Shown: positions 52,486-62,153, counted from the stretch's first letter. The stretch is 64,000 bases of DNA from Archangium gephyra (GCA_003243425.1 QFQP01000011.1:1-64000); one strand, 5' to 3'. Numbers and translations are program-made. Notes: generated from the sequence alone by a model not told the origin.

Positions 52486-52519
52486 CGCGCTCGTACCGGG
52501 CGTCAGCGTTTTCATTTTT
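52479..52519 (+). terminator. Intrinsic terminator overlapping a stop codon
   Basis: A perfect 10-bp stem (ACGCTGACGC pairing with GCGTCAGCGT) encloses an 11-base loop and is followed by TTTTCATTTTT. The left arm contains the TGA stop of the upstream frame, so transcription should end right after the gene. It also ends the convergent aldo/keto reductase region. Confidence 0.85.
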
Positions 52520-53472
52520 CAGCTGAACAACGCGTCGATGCGCTGCATCACGTCGTCGGTCAGCTTCGGCACCACGTCGAGCGCCTTCATGTTCTCGTGC
52601 ACCTGCTCGGGCCCGGTGGCGCCGGTGATGACCGTGGAGACGTTCGGGTTCTTGAGGCACCACGCGAGGGCGACCTGCGAGCGCGTCGAACCCAGGTCCT
52701 TCGCGATGGTCTCGAACTGCTTCACTTTCGCGAGGTTCGCCGGCGTGGCCACGCGGTCCTTGAGCCACTCGTAGCCGGGCGTCGTCATGCGTGAGCCTTC
52801 GGGAATGCCGTGGTCGTACTTGCCCGAGAGCACGCCTGACGCGAGCGGGCTCCAGATGGTCGAGCCGTAGCCGTAGTCGCGGAACAATTCGGCGTATTCC
52901 TTCTCGAAGCGCTCGCGCGCCAGCAGGCTGTACTGCGGCTGCTCCATCACCGGCGGCGTCAGCCCGTGCTCCCGCGCGATGCGAATGGCCGTGATGATGT
53001 CTGCGGCGCTCCACTCGCTGGTGCCCCAGTAGAAGACCTTGCCCTGCTTGATGAGAATGTCCCAGGCGCGCACGGTCTCTTCGATGGGCGTGTTGGGGTC
53101 GGGCCGGTGACAGAACGCGAGGTCGAGGTAGTCGACCTGCCAGCGCTTCAACGCCGCGTTCACGCCTTCGATGATGTGCTTGTGCGAGAGGCCCACGTCG
53201 TTGGGCCCATCGCCGCCCCAGAAGATCTTCGTCGAGAGCACGAGCGATTCACGACGCCAGCCCAGCTGCTTGAGAATGCGGCCCATCGAGAGTTCGGCTT
53301 CACCCTTCGCGTACACCTCGGCGCCGTCGAAGAAGTTCACGCCGCTTTCCCAGGCCGCGATCATGCAGCGCTTCGCTGCGTCGTCGCCCACCTGCCCGCC
53401 GTACGTCACCCACGAGCCGAGCGAGAGTTCACTGACCTTGAGCCCGGACTTGCCAAGTCGTCTGTAGTGCAT
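52519..53472 (-). CDS. Aldo/keto reductase, Kv-beta-like
   Basis: This 317-aa NADPH-dependent aldo/keto reductase has the complete catalytic tetrad: D49, Y54, K82 and H122. The sequence layout (MHYRRLGKSGLKVSELSLG, FFDGAEVYAKGEAE, STKIFWGG, LAFCHRPDPNTPIEETV and the NVSTVITGATGPEQV cofactor region) matches the potassium-channel beta-subunit (AKR6/YghZ-like) subfamily. Reduction of small aldehydes and ketones is expected. It is convergent with the EF-hand/CHAP-like gene and shares the terminator. Confidence 0.92.
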   Translation of the reverse strand: MHYRRLGKSGLKVSELSLGSWVTYGGQVGDDAAKRCMIAAWESGVNFFDGAEVYAKGEAELSMGRILKQLGWRRESLVLSTKIFWGGDGPNDVGLSHKHIIEGVNAALKRWQVDYLDLAFCHRPDPNTPIEETVRAWDILIKQGKVFYWGTSEWSAADIITAIRIAREHGLTPPVMEQPQYSLLARERFEKEYAELFRDYGYGSTIWSPLASGVLSGKYDHGIPEGSRMTTPGYEWLKDRVATPANLAKVKQFETIAKDLGSTRSQVALAWCLKNPNVSTVITGATGPEQVHENMKALDVVPKLTDDVMQRIDALFS

Positions 53473-53530
53473 GGTGCGACCTTATAAACGCGGCTCCCGG
53501 TGCTCGCTGCTGTGCCATAGCGTGTGGCGC

Positions 53531-54544
53531 ATGAACCGGGCGTTCATCGTCATCGCCGCGCTGCTCGCTTCATGTAGCGAGACCAGGCCGCAGACGTGCG
53601 ACGCCGACAACTGCTCCGGGTGCTGCGACGAGAGCGGCGCGTGTCACATCGGTCGTGCCGATGCGCGCTGTGGCAACAACGGTGCGCGCTGCGTCGAATG
53701 TCTTGAAGATCAGATCTGCGTCGAAAACACGTGCATCGGCGGCGTGCGCGACGCTGGCGCACCGACCGGCGGCGGCAGCGGTTACGGCGGCGGCGGAGGC
53801 GCTCGAACTGGCGGCGGCGGAGGTCGCACCGGCGGTGGCACCGGGAACATGGGCGGCGGAACCCCGGACGCCGGCAACACCACCTCCTGCGTGCAAGGCA
53901 CGGGCGACTGCAACCCGTTCAGTGGCTCGTGGAGCTTCGAGCACTGCTGCGTCTCCATCCCTCCGACCTGCACGAACGGCACGCCAGAGACGTGCGTGGG
54001 CGACAACGAGACGTGGAACGGCACGCAGTGTTGCCGCAACGACGTTGCCCTCTGCACCACCGGCACGCAGTGGGCGTGCAACTCGCCGCGTGAGCGCTGG
54101 ATGAACAATCTGTGCTGCATCGACGACTGGGCGTTGTGCGTCGACGGCGACAGCAGCGCGTGCACCGGCGAAAAGATGGAGTGGACGGGTAAGAAGTGTT
54201 GCGCGTTCCGCGCGTCGGTGTGCCTCGACGGCACCGCCGAGCACTGCAACGACGAACTCGAAGCGTGGACCGGTTCCAGGTGCTGTTTTCTCGGTGAGGT
54301 GTCGTGCGCGAGCGGAACCGTCGAGGCCTGCCAAGACCCCGGCGAACACCGGACCGGCAGCATGTGCTGCCTCGACGACGTGAAGACGTGCGCGCTCGGG
54401 ACCGGGCCGGCATGCGCGTCGCTCGGCGGCAAGTGGACAGGGACTTTCTGTTGTTTGAGTGAACGTCGCACCTGCGTAGACGGCACCGCCGCGACCTGCA
54501 GAGGCACAAACCAGTATTGGACCGGAGTGCAGTGCTGCTCATGA
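53531..54544 (+). CDS. Lipoprotein with eight 28-residue Cys/WTG repeats
   Basis: This 337-aa lipoprotein starts MNRAFIVIAALLASC (Cys15). Residues of about 22-70 form a Cys-rich head, 71-116 a Gly/Thr-rich linker, and 119-337 eight tandem repeats of about 28 residues. Consensus: C-x2-G-T-x3-C-x6-W-T-G-x2-C-C-x4; four Cys per repeat (C, C, CC). The first copy is slightly shorter. The regular spacing suggests disulfide-stitched units stacking into a rod. No known family was recognised. The stop overlaps the next gene's ATG, so translation is coupled to a thioesterase. Confidence 0.82.
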   Translation: MNRAFIVIAALLASCSETRPQTCDADNCSGCCDESGACHIGRADARCGNNGARCVECLEDQICVENTCIGGVRDAGAPTGGGSGYGGGGGARTGGGGGRTGGGTGNMGGGTPDAGNTTSCVQGTGDCNPFSGSWSFEHCCVSIPPTCTNGTPETCVGDNETWNGTQCCRNDVALCTTGTQWACNSPRERWMNNLCCIDDWALCVDGDSSACTGEKMEWTGKKCCAFRASVCLDGTAEHCNDELEAWTGSRCCFLGEVSCASGTVEACQDPGEHRTGSMCCLDDVKTCALGTGPACASLGGKWTGTFCCLSERRTCVDGTAATCRGTNQYWTGVQCCS

Positions 54545-54996
54545 AAGTCACAGCTGAAGCCCTTGCGCTCTACGCGGGCGCGTTCAACGAGAGCCAGACG
54601 CTGAAACACTTCGGCGTGAAGGTGCGATTTCCCGATCTCGAGACGTGCGAAGTGGTGCTCGACCCGATTCGTCCCGAACAACGCGGAGGGCTGGGCAGCG
54701 ACGCGGTCAATGGCGGCGTGTTGTCGGCGATCTTCGACCTCGTCATCGGCTGCACGCCGGCGCTGATCGACCCGTCGCGCCGGTCGGCGACGGTGCAGTT
54801 GTCCATCAATTTCATGAACGCGGTGCGCGGCTCGAAGGTGCTTGCGCGCTCCAGGGTGACGCGCGGTGGAAACACGCTGGTCTTCGCCTCTGCCGAGATC
54901 TTCGACGAGCAGGGCCGCGTGTGCGCGACCGCAACCGGCATGTCGCGGCTCTCGAGCCAGCCGTGGTCACAGAACGGAACGCCGGCGGTGAATTGA
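54541..54996 (+). CDS. PaaI-like hotdog thioesterase
   Basis: This 151-aa protein has the hotdog thioesterase fold. The signature DAVNGGVLSAIFDLVIGCT matches the PaaI-like active region (N-G-G-V-x-x-x-x-D), and VQLSINFMNAV is the following central strand. Acyl-CoA hydrolysis is the expected reaction; the acyl chain is unknown. The ATG at 54541 overlaps the preceding stop (ATGA). The SNF2 helicase gene starts 1 bp after its stop. Confidence 0.82.
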   Translation: MKVTAEALALYAGAFNESQTLKHFGVKVRFPDLETCEVVLDPIRPEQRGGLGSDAVNGGVLSAIFDLVIGCTPALIDPSRRSATVQLSINFMNAVRGSKVLARSRVTRGGNTLVFASAEIFDEQGRVCATATGMSRLSSQPWSQNGTPAVN

Positions 54997-54997
54997 C

Positions 54998-57900
54998 GTG
55001 AGCGCGTTCTCCACTCGCGCCGAGTTTCATGCGTGGCTCGAGAACGAAGGGCTCACGCACGTAGGCCGGCTCAACCTCGAGGTCGTCGCGCCGTATCTCG
55101 ACCAGAGTTTCTGGCCGTCGCTGCGTACCGTCGGCGCGCGCCGTCGTCTGAGCGACCTCGCGTCACGTGACGGCGTCGCTTCGTCGCTCGACTGGTTGAA
55201 GCCCTCGCCTCTGCGCGAAGCGCTGTTGAACGCGGTGAAGTCGTTCATCGAGGCCGAACGCACGGCAACCGAGAAGGCGCGTTCGCAGCTCGCCGCGCGG
55301 CAACGACGCCCGGCCGATGCGCGAGCGGTCGCGGTGTATTCGAGGTTGATGCAGCTGCGAACGAAGCTGCCGCCCAACGTGGCGCCGCGGCTCACGGAGC
55401 TCCTCGCTCCAGACGCACTGGTGTTCGACGCCACCCTCCCCGGCTTCACGTGGAAAGACGCGCAGCCCACGGAGATGCCGCTGAGAAACGGCGGCGGCTT
55501 CTCGAGGCCGGTGGTGAAGCTGTCACTGCGCGACGGTGCGCTCGCTTCGACCTGCACGTGTGGAGCGATGGCCTGCGTTCATCAGCTCGCCGCCATCGAC
55601 ACGGCTCTGCTCCAGCTCGAGTCTCTCGACGACGAAGCGCTGGACGAACTGGCGCGGCCGGCGTGGCAACGAACGCTCGAGTCGCTGAAGACGGCGGTCA
55701 CGTCGACCGCGACCACGCCAGCCAGCGCCATCACCTTCCGCATCACGGTGCCCGGCGACGATGGCGTGGAGGTCTCCGCGTGGGTCGACGACGAGCTGGC
55801 GAAGCCCGAGTTTCTGCTCGCGCGGGCCGGTGCTGACGCGCCGCTCGTCGCGCTCATTCCCGCCCGCGGCGAGTTCGCGCCCCGCGCGCTGTTGGAAGGG
55901 CTCGTCGATTCCAACCGCGTGTTCCTCGCAAGAGATCCCACGCTGGCCGTGCGCATCGAGCGCGTCACCGTGGGCCTCGTCGCCGACGACCGTGGCGGCG
56001 CGGTCACCGTCAACGCCGGCATCGAAGGCGCGACCTTCCCGCCGTACCTCCAGGAGCGCCTGCGCGCGGCGCGCGCCGACGACACGCTCTACCTGTGGGA
56101 CGAAGGCGCGCGCCGGCTGACGTTGCTCGACGTACGGCCGGAGATTCGCGCCGCGCTCGAGGTGCTTTCGAAAGACGCCGGCCACTTCCCGCCCGAAGCA
56201 CACGCGCAGTTGCTGGAGACGCTCGCCGCGCTCGCCCAGCAGGTCCCGGTCGCGATGCCACGCAGCGTGCTCGGTGAGTCGGTACCCGTGCAGTGCCTGC
56301 CGGTGTTGAGACTCGAGGCGCGCCCACGGGGCTCGGTACAGCTCGAGCTGCGCGTGAAGCCGCTGCCCGACGCGCCGGCCCAGAGACCCGGCGAAGGCCC
56401 GCGCGACGTGCACCTGCGTCGCGGCATCAAACCGGTGCACGCAGTGCGTGACCTCGGCGCGGAGCTCGACGTCATGCACGCGCTGGCGCGTGAGCTGCCG
56501 CTCGGCACGGCGCAGCCCGACCCGCATCGCCCGTTCCTCTACGAATTCGAACATGGCAGTGACGTCTTCGAACTCCTCGAAGAAGCCGGGCGACGCGCCG
56601 AGCCGCCGATACTCGAGTGGGTCGGCAAGCCGCTGCGCAACCTGGGGCCGACGGGGCCGCGTGCATTGCGCGTCGAAGTGCGTAACGGCATCGACTGGTT
56701 CGGTGCGCTCGGTGAGCTGAGCGTCTTCGGTGAACGCGTGGAGCTCGGCCGGTTGCTCGAAGCCGCGCGCCGCGACGCCAGCTACGTCGAGGTCGCGCCG
56801 CAGACGTACATCGAGCTGAGCGAGACACTGCGAGATCACCTCAAGCGCGTCGCGGCCCACACGCGCGGGGTGAAAGACGACGTGCTCATCGGCCCGTCGG
56901 CGATCGACGCACTTCGTGAACTGAAACGCGCCGGCGCGACGGTCGACGGCGACACGAAGTGGAAGAAGCTCATCACCAATGCAGAGGGGGCGCGCGACCT
57001 CGTGCCTGAACTCCCGGCTGGCCTCGACGCGAAGCTGAGGCCGTACCAACTCGAGGGCTTTCAGTGGCTCACGCGGCTCGCGTACTGGGGCGCGGGCGGA
57101 GTGCTCGCCGACGACATGGGGCTGGGCAAGACGCTGCAGGCGCTGGCGGTGTTGCTCGATCGCGCCGCCGACGGCCCTGCGCTGGTCGTGGTGCCCACCT
57201 CAGTGCTCTTCAACTGGCGCGACGAAGCAAAGCGCTTCGCCCCGAAGCTGCGTGTTCACCTCTATCCAGAGCTGAGCCGCGACGCCGATGCGCTCAAGCA
57301 CCTCGGCAAGAACGACGTGCTCGTCGTCAGCTACGGCCTGCTGGTTCGCGACGCGAAGAAGCTCGCGCGCGAAGGCTTCGCGACGGTGGTGTTCGACGAA
57401 GCCCAGCAGCTCAAGAACCCGGGCACGCAACGGTACCGGGCCGCGAAGAGTCTGAAGGCCGACTTCAAGTTCGCGCTCTCGGGCACGCCCATCGAGAACC
57501 ACCTCGGCGAGCTGTGGAGCCTCTTCTCGCTCGTCTTCCCGCCGCTGCTCGGCACGTGGAACGACTTCCGCGAGCGGTATGCGCTGCCCATCGAGAAGCG
57601 CATCGACCCCGCGGCGGCGCCGGAGCTCGCGCAGGTGCTGCAACCGTTCCTGCTGCGGCGCACGAAGTCGGAGGTCGCCTCGGAGCTGCCTGCGCGCACC
57701 GACGTGCGCGTGCCCGTCGTGCTCTCGGCTGCAGAATGGGAGCTGTACGAAGACACGCGGCTGGCGGCGCTCTCAGACCTCGAATCGCCCGGCAACGTGC
57801 TGCGGGAACAAGAGCGCCGCGTGCAGGTGCTGGCGATGCTCACCCGCTTGCGGCTCGCGGCGTCGCACCCGCGCCTGCTCGACGATTCGTCGCCCCATGC

Positions 57901-58426
57901 GTCGTCGAAGCTCGCCCGCCTGATGGAGCTCGTCGAAGAGCTGACCGCCGAAGGTCAGCGCATGTTGATCTTCAGTCAGTTCACCTCGCACCTCGCGCTG
58001 GTGAAGGCGGCGCTCGACGCCAGGGGCATTTCGTCGCTCGGGCTCGACGGCTCGACCACCGCTGCCGACCGGAAGAAGCGCGTCAAAGAGTTCCAGGAAG
58101 GCAGTGAGCCGGTCTTCCTCATTTCTCTGAAGGCCGGCGGCGTGGGGCTCAACCTCACGGCGGCGACGAACGTGATTCTGCTCGACCCGTGGTGGAACCC
58201 GGCCGTCGAAGACCAGGCATCGGACCGGGCGCATCGGCTCGGTCAGAACCACCCCGTCACCGTCTACCGGCTGGTGGCGATGAACACCGTCGAAGAGCTG
58301 ATGCTCGGGCTGCACGCCAGGAAGCGCGCGCTCATCGCCGAAGTGCTGGAAGGCAAGAGCGCCGCCGGGAAGCTGTCGAGTGACGAGCTCCTCGCGCTGT
58401 TACGCGCTCGTGAGCCCGCCCAGTAG
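54998..58426 (+). CDS. SWIM-domain SNF2 family ATPase
   Basis: This 1142-aa helicase-like ATPase combines an N-terminal SWIM zinc finger (CTCGAMACVH; C186, C188, C193, H195), a long middle region and a C-terminal SNF2 motor (about 680-1130). Motif I has the Walker A Lys711 in DDMGLGKT, motif II DEAQ at 800-803, motif III LSGTPIEN, motif V KAGGVGLNLTAA and motif VI DRAHRLGQ. Bacterial members are thought to remodel nucleoprotein complexes or RNA polymerase. The start is GTG 54998, 1 bp after the thioesterase gene. Confidence 0.93.
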   Translation: MSAFSTRAEFHAWLENEGLTHVGRLNLEVVAPYLDQSFWPSLRTVGARRRLSDLASRDGVASSLDWLKPSPLREALLNAVKSFIEAERTATEKARSQLAARQRRPADARAVAVYSRLMQLRTKLPPNVAPRLTELLAPDALVFDATLPGFTWKDAQPTEMPLRNGGGFSRPVVKLSLRDGALASTCTCGAMACVHQLAAIDTALLQLESLDDEALDELARPAWQRTLESLKTAVTSTATTPASAITFRITVPGDDGVEVSAWVDDELAKPEFLLARAGADAPLVALIPARGEFAPRALLEGLVDSNRVFLARDPTLAVRIERVTVGLVADDRGGAVTVNAGIEGATFPPYLQERLRAARADDTLYLWDEGARRLTLLDVRPEIRAALEVLSKDAGHFPPEAHAQLLETLAALAQQVPVAMPRSVLGESVPVQCLPVLRLEARPRGSVQLELRVKPLPDAPAQRPGEGPRDVHLRRGIKPVHAVRDLGAELDVMHALARELPLGTAQPDPHRPFLYEFEHGSDVFELLEEAGRRAEPPILEWVGKPLRNLGPTGPRALRVEVRNGIDWFGALGELSVFGERVELGRLLEAARRDASYVEVAPQTYIELSETLRDHLKRVAAHTRGVKDDVLIGPSAIDALRELKRAGATVDGDTKWKKLITNAEGARDLVPELPAGLDAKLRPYQLEGFQWLTRLAYWGAGGVLADDMGLGKTLQALAVLLDRAADGPALVVVPTSVLFNWRDEAKRFAPKLRVHLYPELSRDADALKHLGKNDVLVVSYGLLVRDAKKLAREGFATVVFDEAQQLKNPGTQRYRAAKSLKADFKFALSGTPIENHLGELWSLFSLVFPPLLGTWNDFRERYALPIEKRIDPAAAPELAQVLQPFLLRRTKSEVASELPARTDVRVPVVLSAAEWELYEDTRLAALSDLESPGNVLREQERRVQVLAMLTRLRLAASHPRLLDDSSPHASSKLARLMELVEELTAEGQRMLIFSQFTSHLALVKAALDARGISSLGLDGSTTAADRKKRVKEFQEGSEPVFLISLKAGGVGLNLTAATNVILLDPWWNPAVEDQASDRAHRLGQNHPVTVYRLVAMNTVEELMLGLHARKRALIAEVLEGKSAAGKLSSDELLALLRAREPAQ

Positions 58427-58469
58427 CGGCATGCATTTCTGAGGGGAACTGGCTAGACGCCGCCCTCTG

Positions 58470-59501
58470 ATGTTGTTGCTCCTGCGCGACCCGCCCCGCC
58501 CCTCACCGCTCCGCCTGGTCGGAATGGTGGTCGCGTCGGTGCTCGCGCACGGGCTCATCTTCGGGCTCTTCGTGGCCTGGGGCTCGCTCACCGGCACGCC
58601 GAAGCCTCCGAGGAAAGAGGCGCCCAGGCCCGTGAGCATGCGTCGCATCGACTCGAAGACGTGGGCCGCGAATCGGGCCACGGCCTCGGCGCGCGCGTCG
58701 GCGGTCATCGAGCGCCCGGTGCCGATGCCCAAAGGCCAGATCGTCGACGTCGAGCAGGGCAACAACAAGGTCCCCACCGAGTCGAACTACCTCGCTGAGT
58801 CGAACAACACGGTCACCAAAGAGACGCGCGCCAAGAACCAGGTCTCGAAGTGGAGCCGCGCGACGGCGAAGACCACCGAGAAGCCCGAGGCGTTGCCGTC
58901 GTCGAAGGGCTCCGAGCAGGAATCTGCCGCCGCTCCGATTCAGTCCGGCGTGAGCCTCGCCGAGAGCATGCTGGGTCGGCGCGATCGTCCGTCACTGTTG
59001 CCGCAACAGCTCAACAGCGGCACGGGTGAAGGCGAGAAGACCGCCGCCGTGGGCACCGAAGGCAGTGAGAGCGGGCCTGCGTCGACCGACGAAGGTGGCG
59101 GCGCTCCGAACGACGCGCTCGACGTGCCCGAAGGCGACGGCACGTACCTGAATACGCGTGAGTTCCGGTACGCGAGCTTCTTCAACCGCGTGAAGCAGGC
59201 CATCAGCGCGAAGTGGGACCCGAGTGGCCGCCTGCGCGCGAAGAACCGCAGCATCGGCTACGTCGCGCGCACCACGGTGATGAACATCTCGCTGCGGCCC
59301 GACGGCTCCATCGCCGATCTCTTCGTCGCGCGGAGCAGCGGCATGGAAGAGCTCGACGTCGAGGCGATGAACGCCGTTCAGCGCGCGGGGCCTTTCGCGA
59401 ACCCGCCGGCGGCGCTCGTACGCGACGGCTACATCTCGTTCTCGTTCACGTTCCAGGTGACCAACGAAGGCATGGTCTCCAACCCGTTCCGCTTCCGGTG
59501 A
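58470..59501 (+). CDS. TonB-family energy-transducing protein
   Basis: This 343-aa protein has an N-terminal membrane helix (MVVASVLAHGLIFGLFVAW), a polar linker rich in Pro, Lys and Ser (about 45-220), and a C-terminal TonB domain (about 245-335) including YVARTTVMNISLRPDGSI and the VEAMNAVQRAGPFANPPAAL segment with its F/P pattern. It probably transmits ExbB/ExbD-type energy to the outer membrane; the partner proteins are not encoded here. The RNase J gene begins at its stop. Confidence 0.82.
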   Translation: MLLLLRDPPRPSPLRLVGMVVASVLAHGLIFGLFVAWGSLTGTPKPPRKEAPRPVSMRRIDSKTWAANRATASARASAVIERPVPMPKGQIVDVEQGNNKVPTESNYLAESNNTVTKETRAKNQVSKWSRATAKTTEKPEALPSSKGSEQESAAAPIQSGVSLAESMLGRRDRPSLLPQQLNSGTGEGEKTAAVGTEGSESGPASTDEGGGAPNDALDVPEGDGTYLNTREFRYASFFNRVKQAISAKWDPSGRLRAKNRSIGYVARTTVMNISLRPDGSIADLFVARSSGMEELDVEAMNAVQRAGPFANPPAALVRDGYISFSFTFQVTNEGMVSNPFRFR

Positions 59502-59506
59502 CCTCG

Positions 59507-61153
59507 ATGTTGAAGATCGTTCCGCTCGGTGGGCTCGGCGAAGTGGGCATGAACACCATGGTCGTGGAGCACGCCGGCGAGCGCCTGCTCATCGACTGCG
59601 GCCTCATGTTTCCGCGAGGAGACCAGCTCGGCGTCGACGTGGTGCTCCCCGACTTCTCGTGGGTGAAGGAGTCGGCCGAGTCGCTCAAGGGCATCGTGCT
59701 CACGCACGCGCATGAAGATCATCTCGGTGCGTTGCCGTGGCTGCTGCGTGAAGTGAACGTGCCGGTGTACGGAACCCCGTTCACGCTGGCCCTCGCGCGG
59801 CATCGGCTCGAAGAGGCGGAGGTTCAAGGCGACCTCCGCGAAATCGGCCCGCGATCGCCGTTCAAGATCGGTGAGAGCTTCGAGCTCGAAGCGCTGCGCG
59901 TGACGCACTCGGTGCCTGACGCGGTCGGCCTGCACGTGAAGACCCCGTCGGCGAGCGCCATTCACACCGGCGACTTCAAGCTCGATGGCATGCCCATCGA
60001 CGGTCAGATGACCGACCTCGAGCGCATCGGTGAGCTCGCCGACCAAGGTCTCGACGTGCTGCTGTCCGACTCGACGAACTCCGAAGTGCCCGGCATCACC
60101 GGCAGTGAATCGCACGTGAAGGAGACGTTCGAACGGCTGCTCGGTCAGATCAGCGGGCGCGTGATCATCGCCATGTTCGGCTCGCACCTGCATCGCGTGC
60201 GTCACACCATCGAGCTGGCGCGCAAGTTCGGTCGCCGGGTCGTGCTGCTCGGCCGTTCACTGCAGCGGAACGCAGAGCTCGCGCAGTCGGTCGGCATTCT
60301 CGAGAAGTACAACGACGTGCTGGTGCCGTTCGAAGCCGCGTCGATGATCCCCGGTTCGCAGCTGGTGATGCTGTGCACGGGTGCTCAGGCCGAGCCGCGC
60401 TCGGCGCTGTCGAGCCTGCTCAACCCCGAGCCCGGGCCGCTGCGCCTCGAGCCGACCGACACCGTGATTCTGAGCTCGCGCACCATTCCCGGGAATGAGC
60501 CGGCGGTGTCGGGCCTCATCAACCGGCTGCTCGCGCGCGGCGTGAAGGTGATCACCGCGCAGCAGGAGCCCGGCGTTCACGTCAGCGGTCACGCGTCGCG
60601 GGAAGAACAACGCCGGGTGCTGGAGATCGCGAAGCCGCGTCACTTCGTGCCGATTCATGGCGAGCTCCGCCACCTGCACGGCCACCTCGCGCTCGCGAAG
60701 GACGTGGGGCTGCGTGACGAGCAACTGTTCCTCGCCACCGACGGCGACGTGCTCGGCTTTTCGAAGGACGGCGCCCAGAAGTTCGGCCGTGTGAAGGTCG
60801 GCCAGCAGTTGATGCGGCGCGAGGGCGTCGGGCCCGTCAGCGAGGTCGCGCTGCAGGAGCGCCGGTGGATCGCCGAATCGGGGCTCGTGGTGGCCGTCGT
60901 GGTGATGCAACTGGGCGGCGGTCGCGTGCTCCACGGGCCGACGCTGCAGGGCCACGGACTTCAGAGCGACGAGATGGCCGCGATTCCGATGGCCGCCGAC
61001 AACGCGCGTGACGCGCTGGCGTCGTTGTCGGAGGCGATGCGTGGCGACGACGTGCGCGTCCGCGAAGAAGTGATTCGCGGAGCGCGGCGTGCGTTCAAGC
61101 AACTGCTGGGCACGAAGCCGACGGTGCTGCCGCTCGTCGTGCGCCTGCCGTAG
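59507..61153 (+). CDS. rnj: Ribonuclease J
   Basis: RNase J is a metallo-beta-lactamase/beta-CASP ribonuclease with 5'-3' exo- and endonuclease activity. The 548-aa product has the zinc motif HAHEDH at 67-72, HTGDFKLD, the beta-CASP segment LSDSTNSEVPG, and VHVSGHASREEQ. The last 100 residues form the C-terminal domain. The chosen ATG at 59507 is three codons inside a possible GTG start (59498) that would overlap the TonB stop. Together with rng it gives two different RNA-decay enzymes in one window. Confidence 0.93.
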   Translation: MLKIVPLGGLGEVGMNTMVVEHAGERLLIDCGLMFPRGDQLGVDVVLPDFSWVKESAESLKGIVLTHAHEDHLGALPWLLREVNVPVYGTPFTLALARHRLEEAEVQGDLREIGPRSPFKIGESFELEALRVTHSVPDAVGLHVKTPSASAIHTGDFKLDGMPIDGQMTDLERIGELADQGLDVLLSDSTNSEVPGITGSESHVKETFERLLGQISGRVIIAMFGSHLHRVRHTIELARKFGRRVVLLGRSLQRNAELAQSVGILEKYNDVLVPFEAASMIPGSQLVMLCTGAQAEPRSALSSLLNPEPGPLRLEPTDTVILSSRTIPGNEPAVSGLINRLLARGVKVITAQQEPGVHVSGHASREEQRRVLEIAKPRHFVPIHGELRHLHGHLALAKDVGLRDEQLFLATDGDVLGFSKDGAQKFGRVKVGQQLMRREGVGPVSEVALQERRWIAESGLVVAVVVMQLGGGRVLHGPTLQGHGLQSDEMAAIPMAADNARDALASLSEAMRGDDVRVREEVIRGARRAFKQLLGTKPTVLPLVVRLP

Positions 61154-61154
61154 C

Positions 61155-61616
61155 TCAGAGCGACTTCACGAGCGCTTCGAGCTGCTTCGCGCACTGCGTC
61201 CAGCCTTCGCGGAAGCCCATCTGCTCGCGCTGCGCCTTCGCCTCCGCCGTCCAATGGCGGGCTCTGGCGACGTACTTCGTCTTCCCTTCGCCGGCGTCTT
61301 CGAAGTTCACCTCTGCGACCATGAACGGCACGCCATCTTTCGGCGTGAAGCCCGCGGTGAAGGCGTCGGTGAACACCAGTTTCCGGTTGGGGACGATCTC
61401 GAGGAACACGCCGGGGTTCGGCATCTCGACGCCTTCCGGCGAACGCATCGTCAGGTTGCACGCGCCGCCGACGCGGAGATCGATCTCCGCGCCCGACGTG
61501 GTGAACGGCAGCGGAGCGAACCAGCGCTTGAGCAGCTCCGGCTGTGTCCAACACAGGAAGTACTTCTCTTTCGCGCCGTCGAGGATCAGCTCGAGAACGA
61601 GCTCGTGGGTGGCCAT
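61155..61616 (-). CDS. AHSA1/SRPBCC-domain protein
   Basis: This 153-aa protein belongs to the AHSA1-like START/SRPBCC superfamily. The pattern (ATHELVLELILDGAKEKYFLCWTQPELLKRWFAP, GGACNLTMRSPEG and the C-terminal helix HWTAEAKAQREQMGFREGWTQCAKQLEAL) is typical. These small proteins bind hydrophobic ligands or client proteins; they often sit next to ECF or ArsR regulators. It lies 14 bp after the DoxX-like gene on the same strand. Confidence 0.85.
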   Translation of the reverse strand: MATHELVLELILDGAKEKYFLCWTQPELLKRWFAPLPFTTSGAEIDLRVGGACNLTMRSPEGVEMPNPGVFLEIVPNRKLVFTDAFTAGFTPKDGVPFMVAEVNFEDAGEGKTKYVARARHWTAEAKAQREQMGFREGWTQCAKQLEALVKSL

Positions 61617-61630
61617 GGTGTGAAGTCCTT

Positions 61631-62059
61631 TCACTTCGAAGAGGTCAACGGCAGCAGCGAACGAACACGCGCATCGCGCAACCACAGGCCGAGCCACAGC
61701 AGCGTCGCGATGTAGGTGGGAAACAAGGTGTGGCTGAAGAGTGGATTACCGACGCGAACGTGCGTGGCAACTGCGCCGCCGAGGTAACCGGTCCATAACA
61801 ACGCGCCGAGGACCGACGTGCGCGGCACCACGTTGAGAACGAGCAGAATCAGCTGCAGCACGCCAATGCCGAACAGCAGACTTCCCGACCAGCCGAGCGC
61901 TTCGGTGCTCTGCACGGCTTCCGGCGGCGCGAAGAGCTTGAAGGTGCCGTCGAAGGCCAGGAACAACACGCCCAGCGCGCTGACGAGCCGGCCGGCCCAG
62001 CGCATCTTCTTCGAGGTGGAAATCGGTTCGACGTGAGGCGTTGCGATGGCGGTCGTCAT
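61631..62059 (-). CDS. DoxX-like membrane protein
   Basis: This 142-aa protein has four hydrophobic helices with DoxX-family characters (RLVSALGVLFLAFDGTFKLFAPPE, GSLLFGIGVLQLILLVLN, GALLWTGYLGGAVATHVRVGNPLFSHTLFP). DoxX-like proteins are linked to redox and quinone functions. It is 94 bp downstream of the ECF sigma gene and 14 bp upstream of the AHSA1 gene, suggesting a sigma-controlled stress unit. Confidence 0.8.
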   Translation of the reverse strand: MTTAIATPHVEPISTSKKMRWAGRLVSALGVLFLAFDGTFKLFAPPEAVQSTEALGWSGSLLFGIGVLQLILLVLNVVPRTSVLGALLWTGYLGGAVATHVRVGNPLFSHTLFPTYIATLLWLGLWLRDARVRSLLPLTSSK

Positions 62060-62153
62060 GGTGCGCTCCGTTTGAATTGCGGGTTCGCGGACATGGACTG
62101 GCCGGCACCCCGAAACTCATCGGTGCACTTATTTGGTGAATGATGACGGGTCG

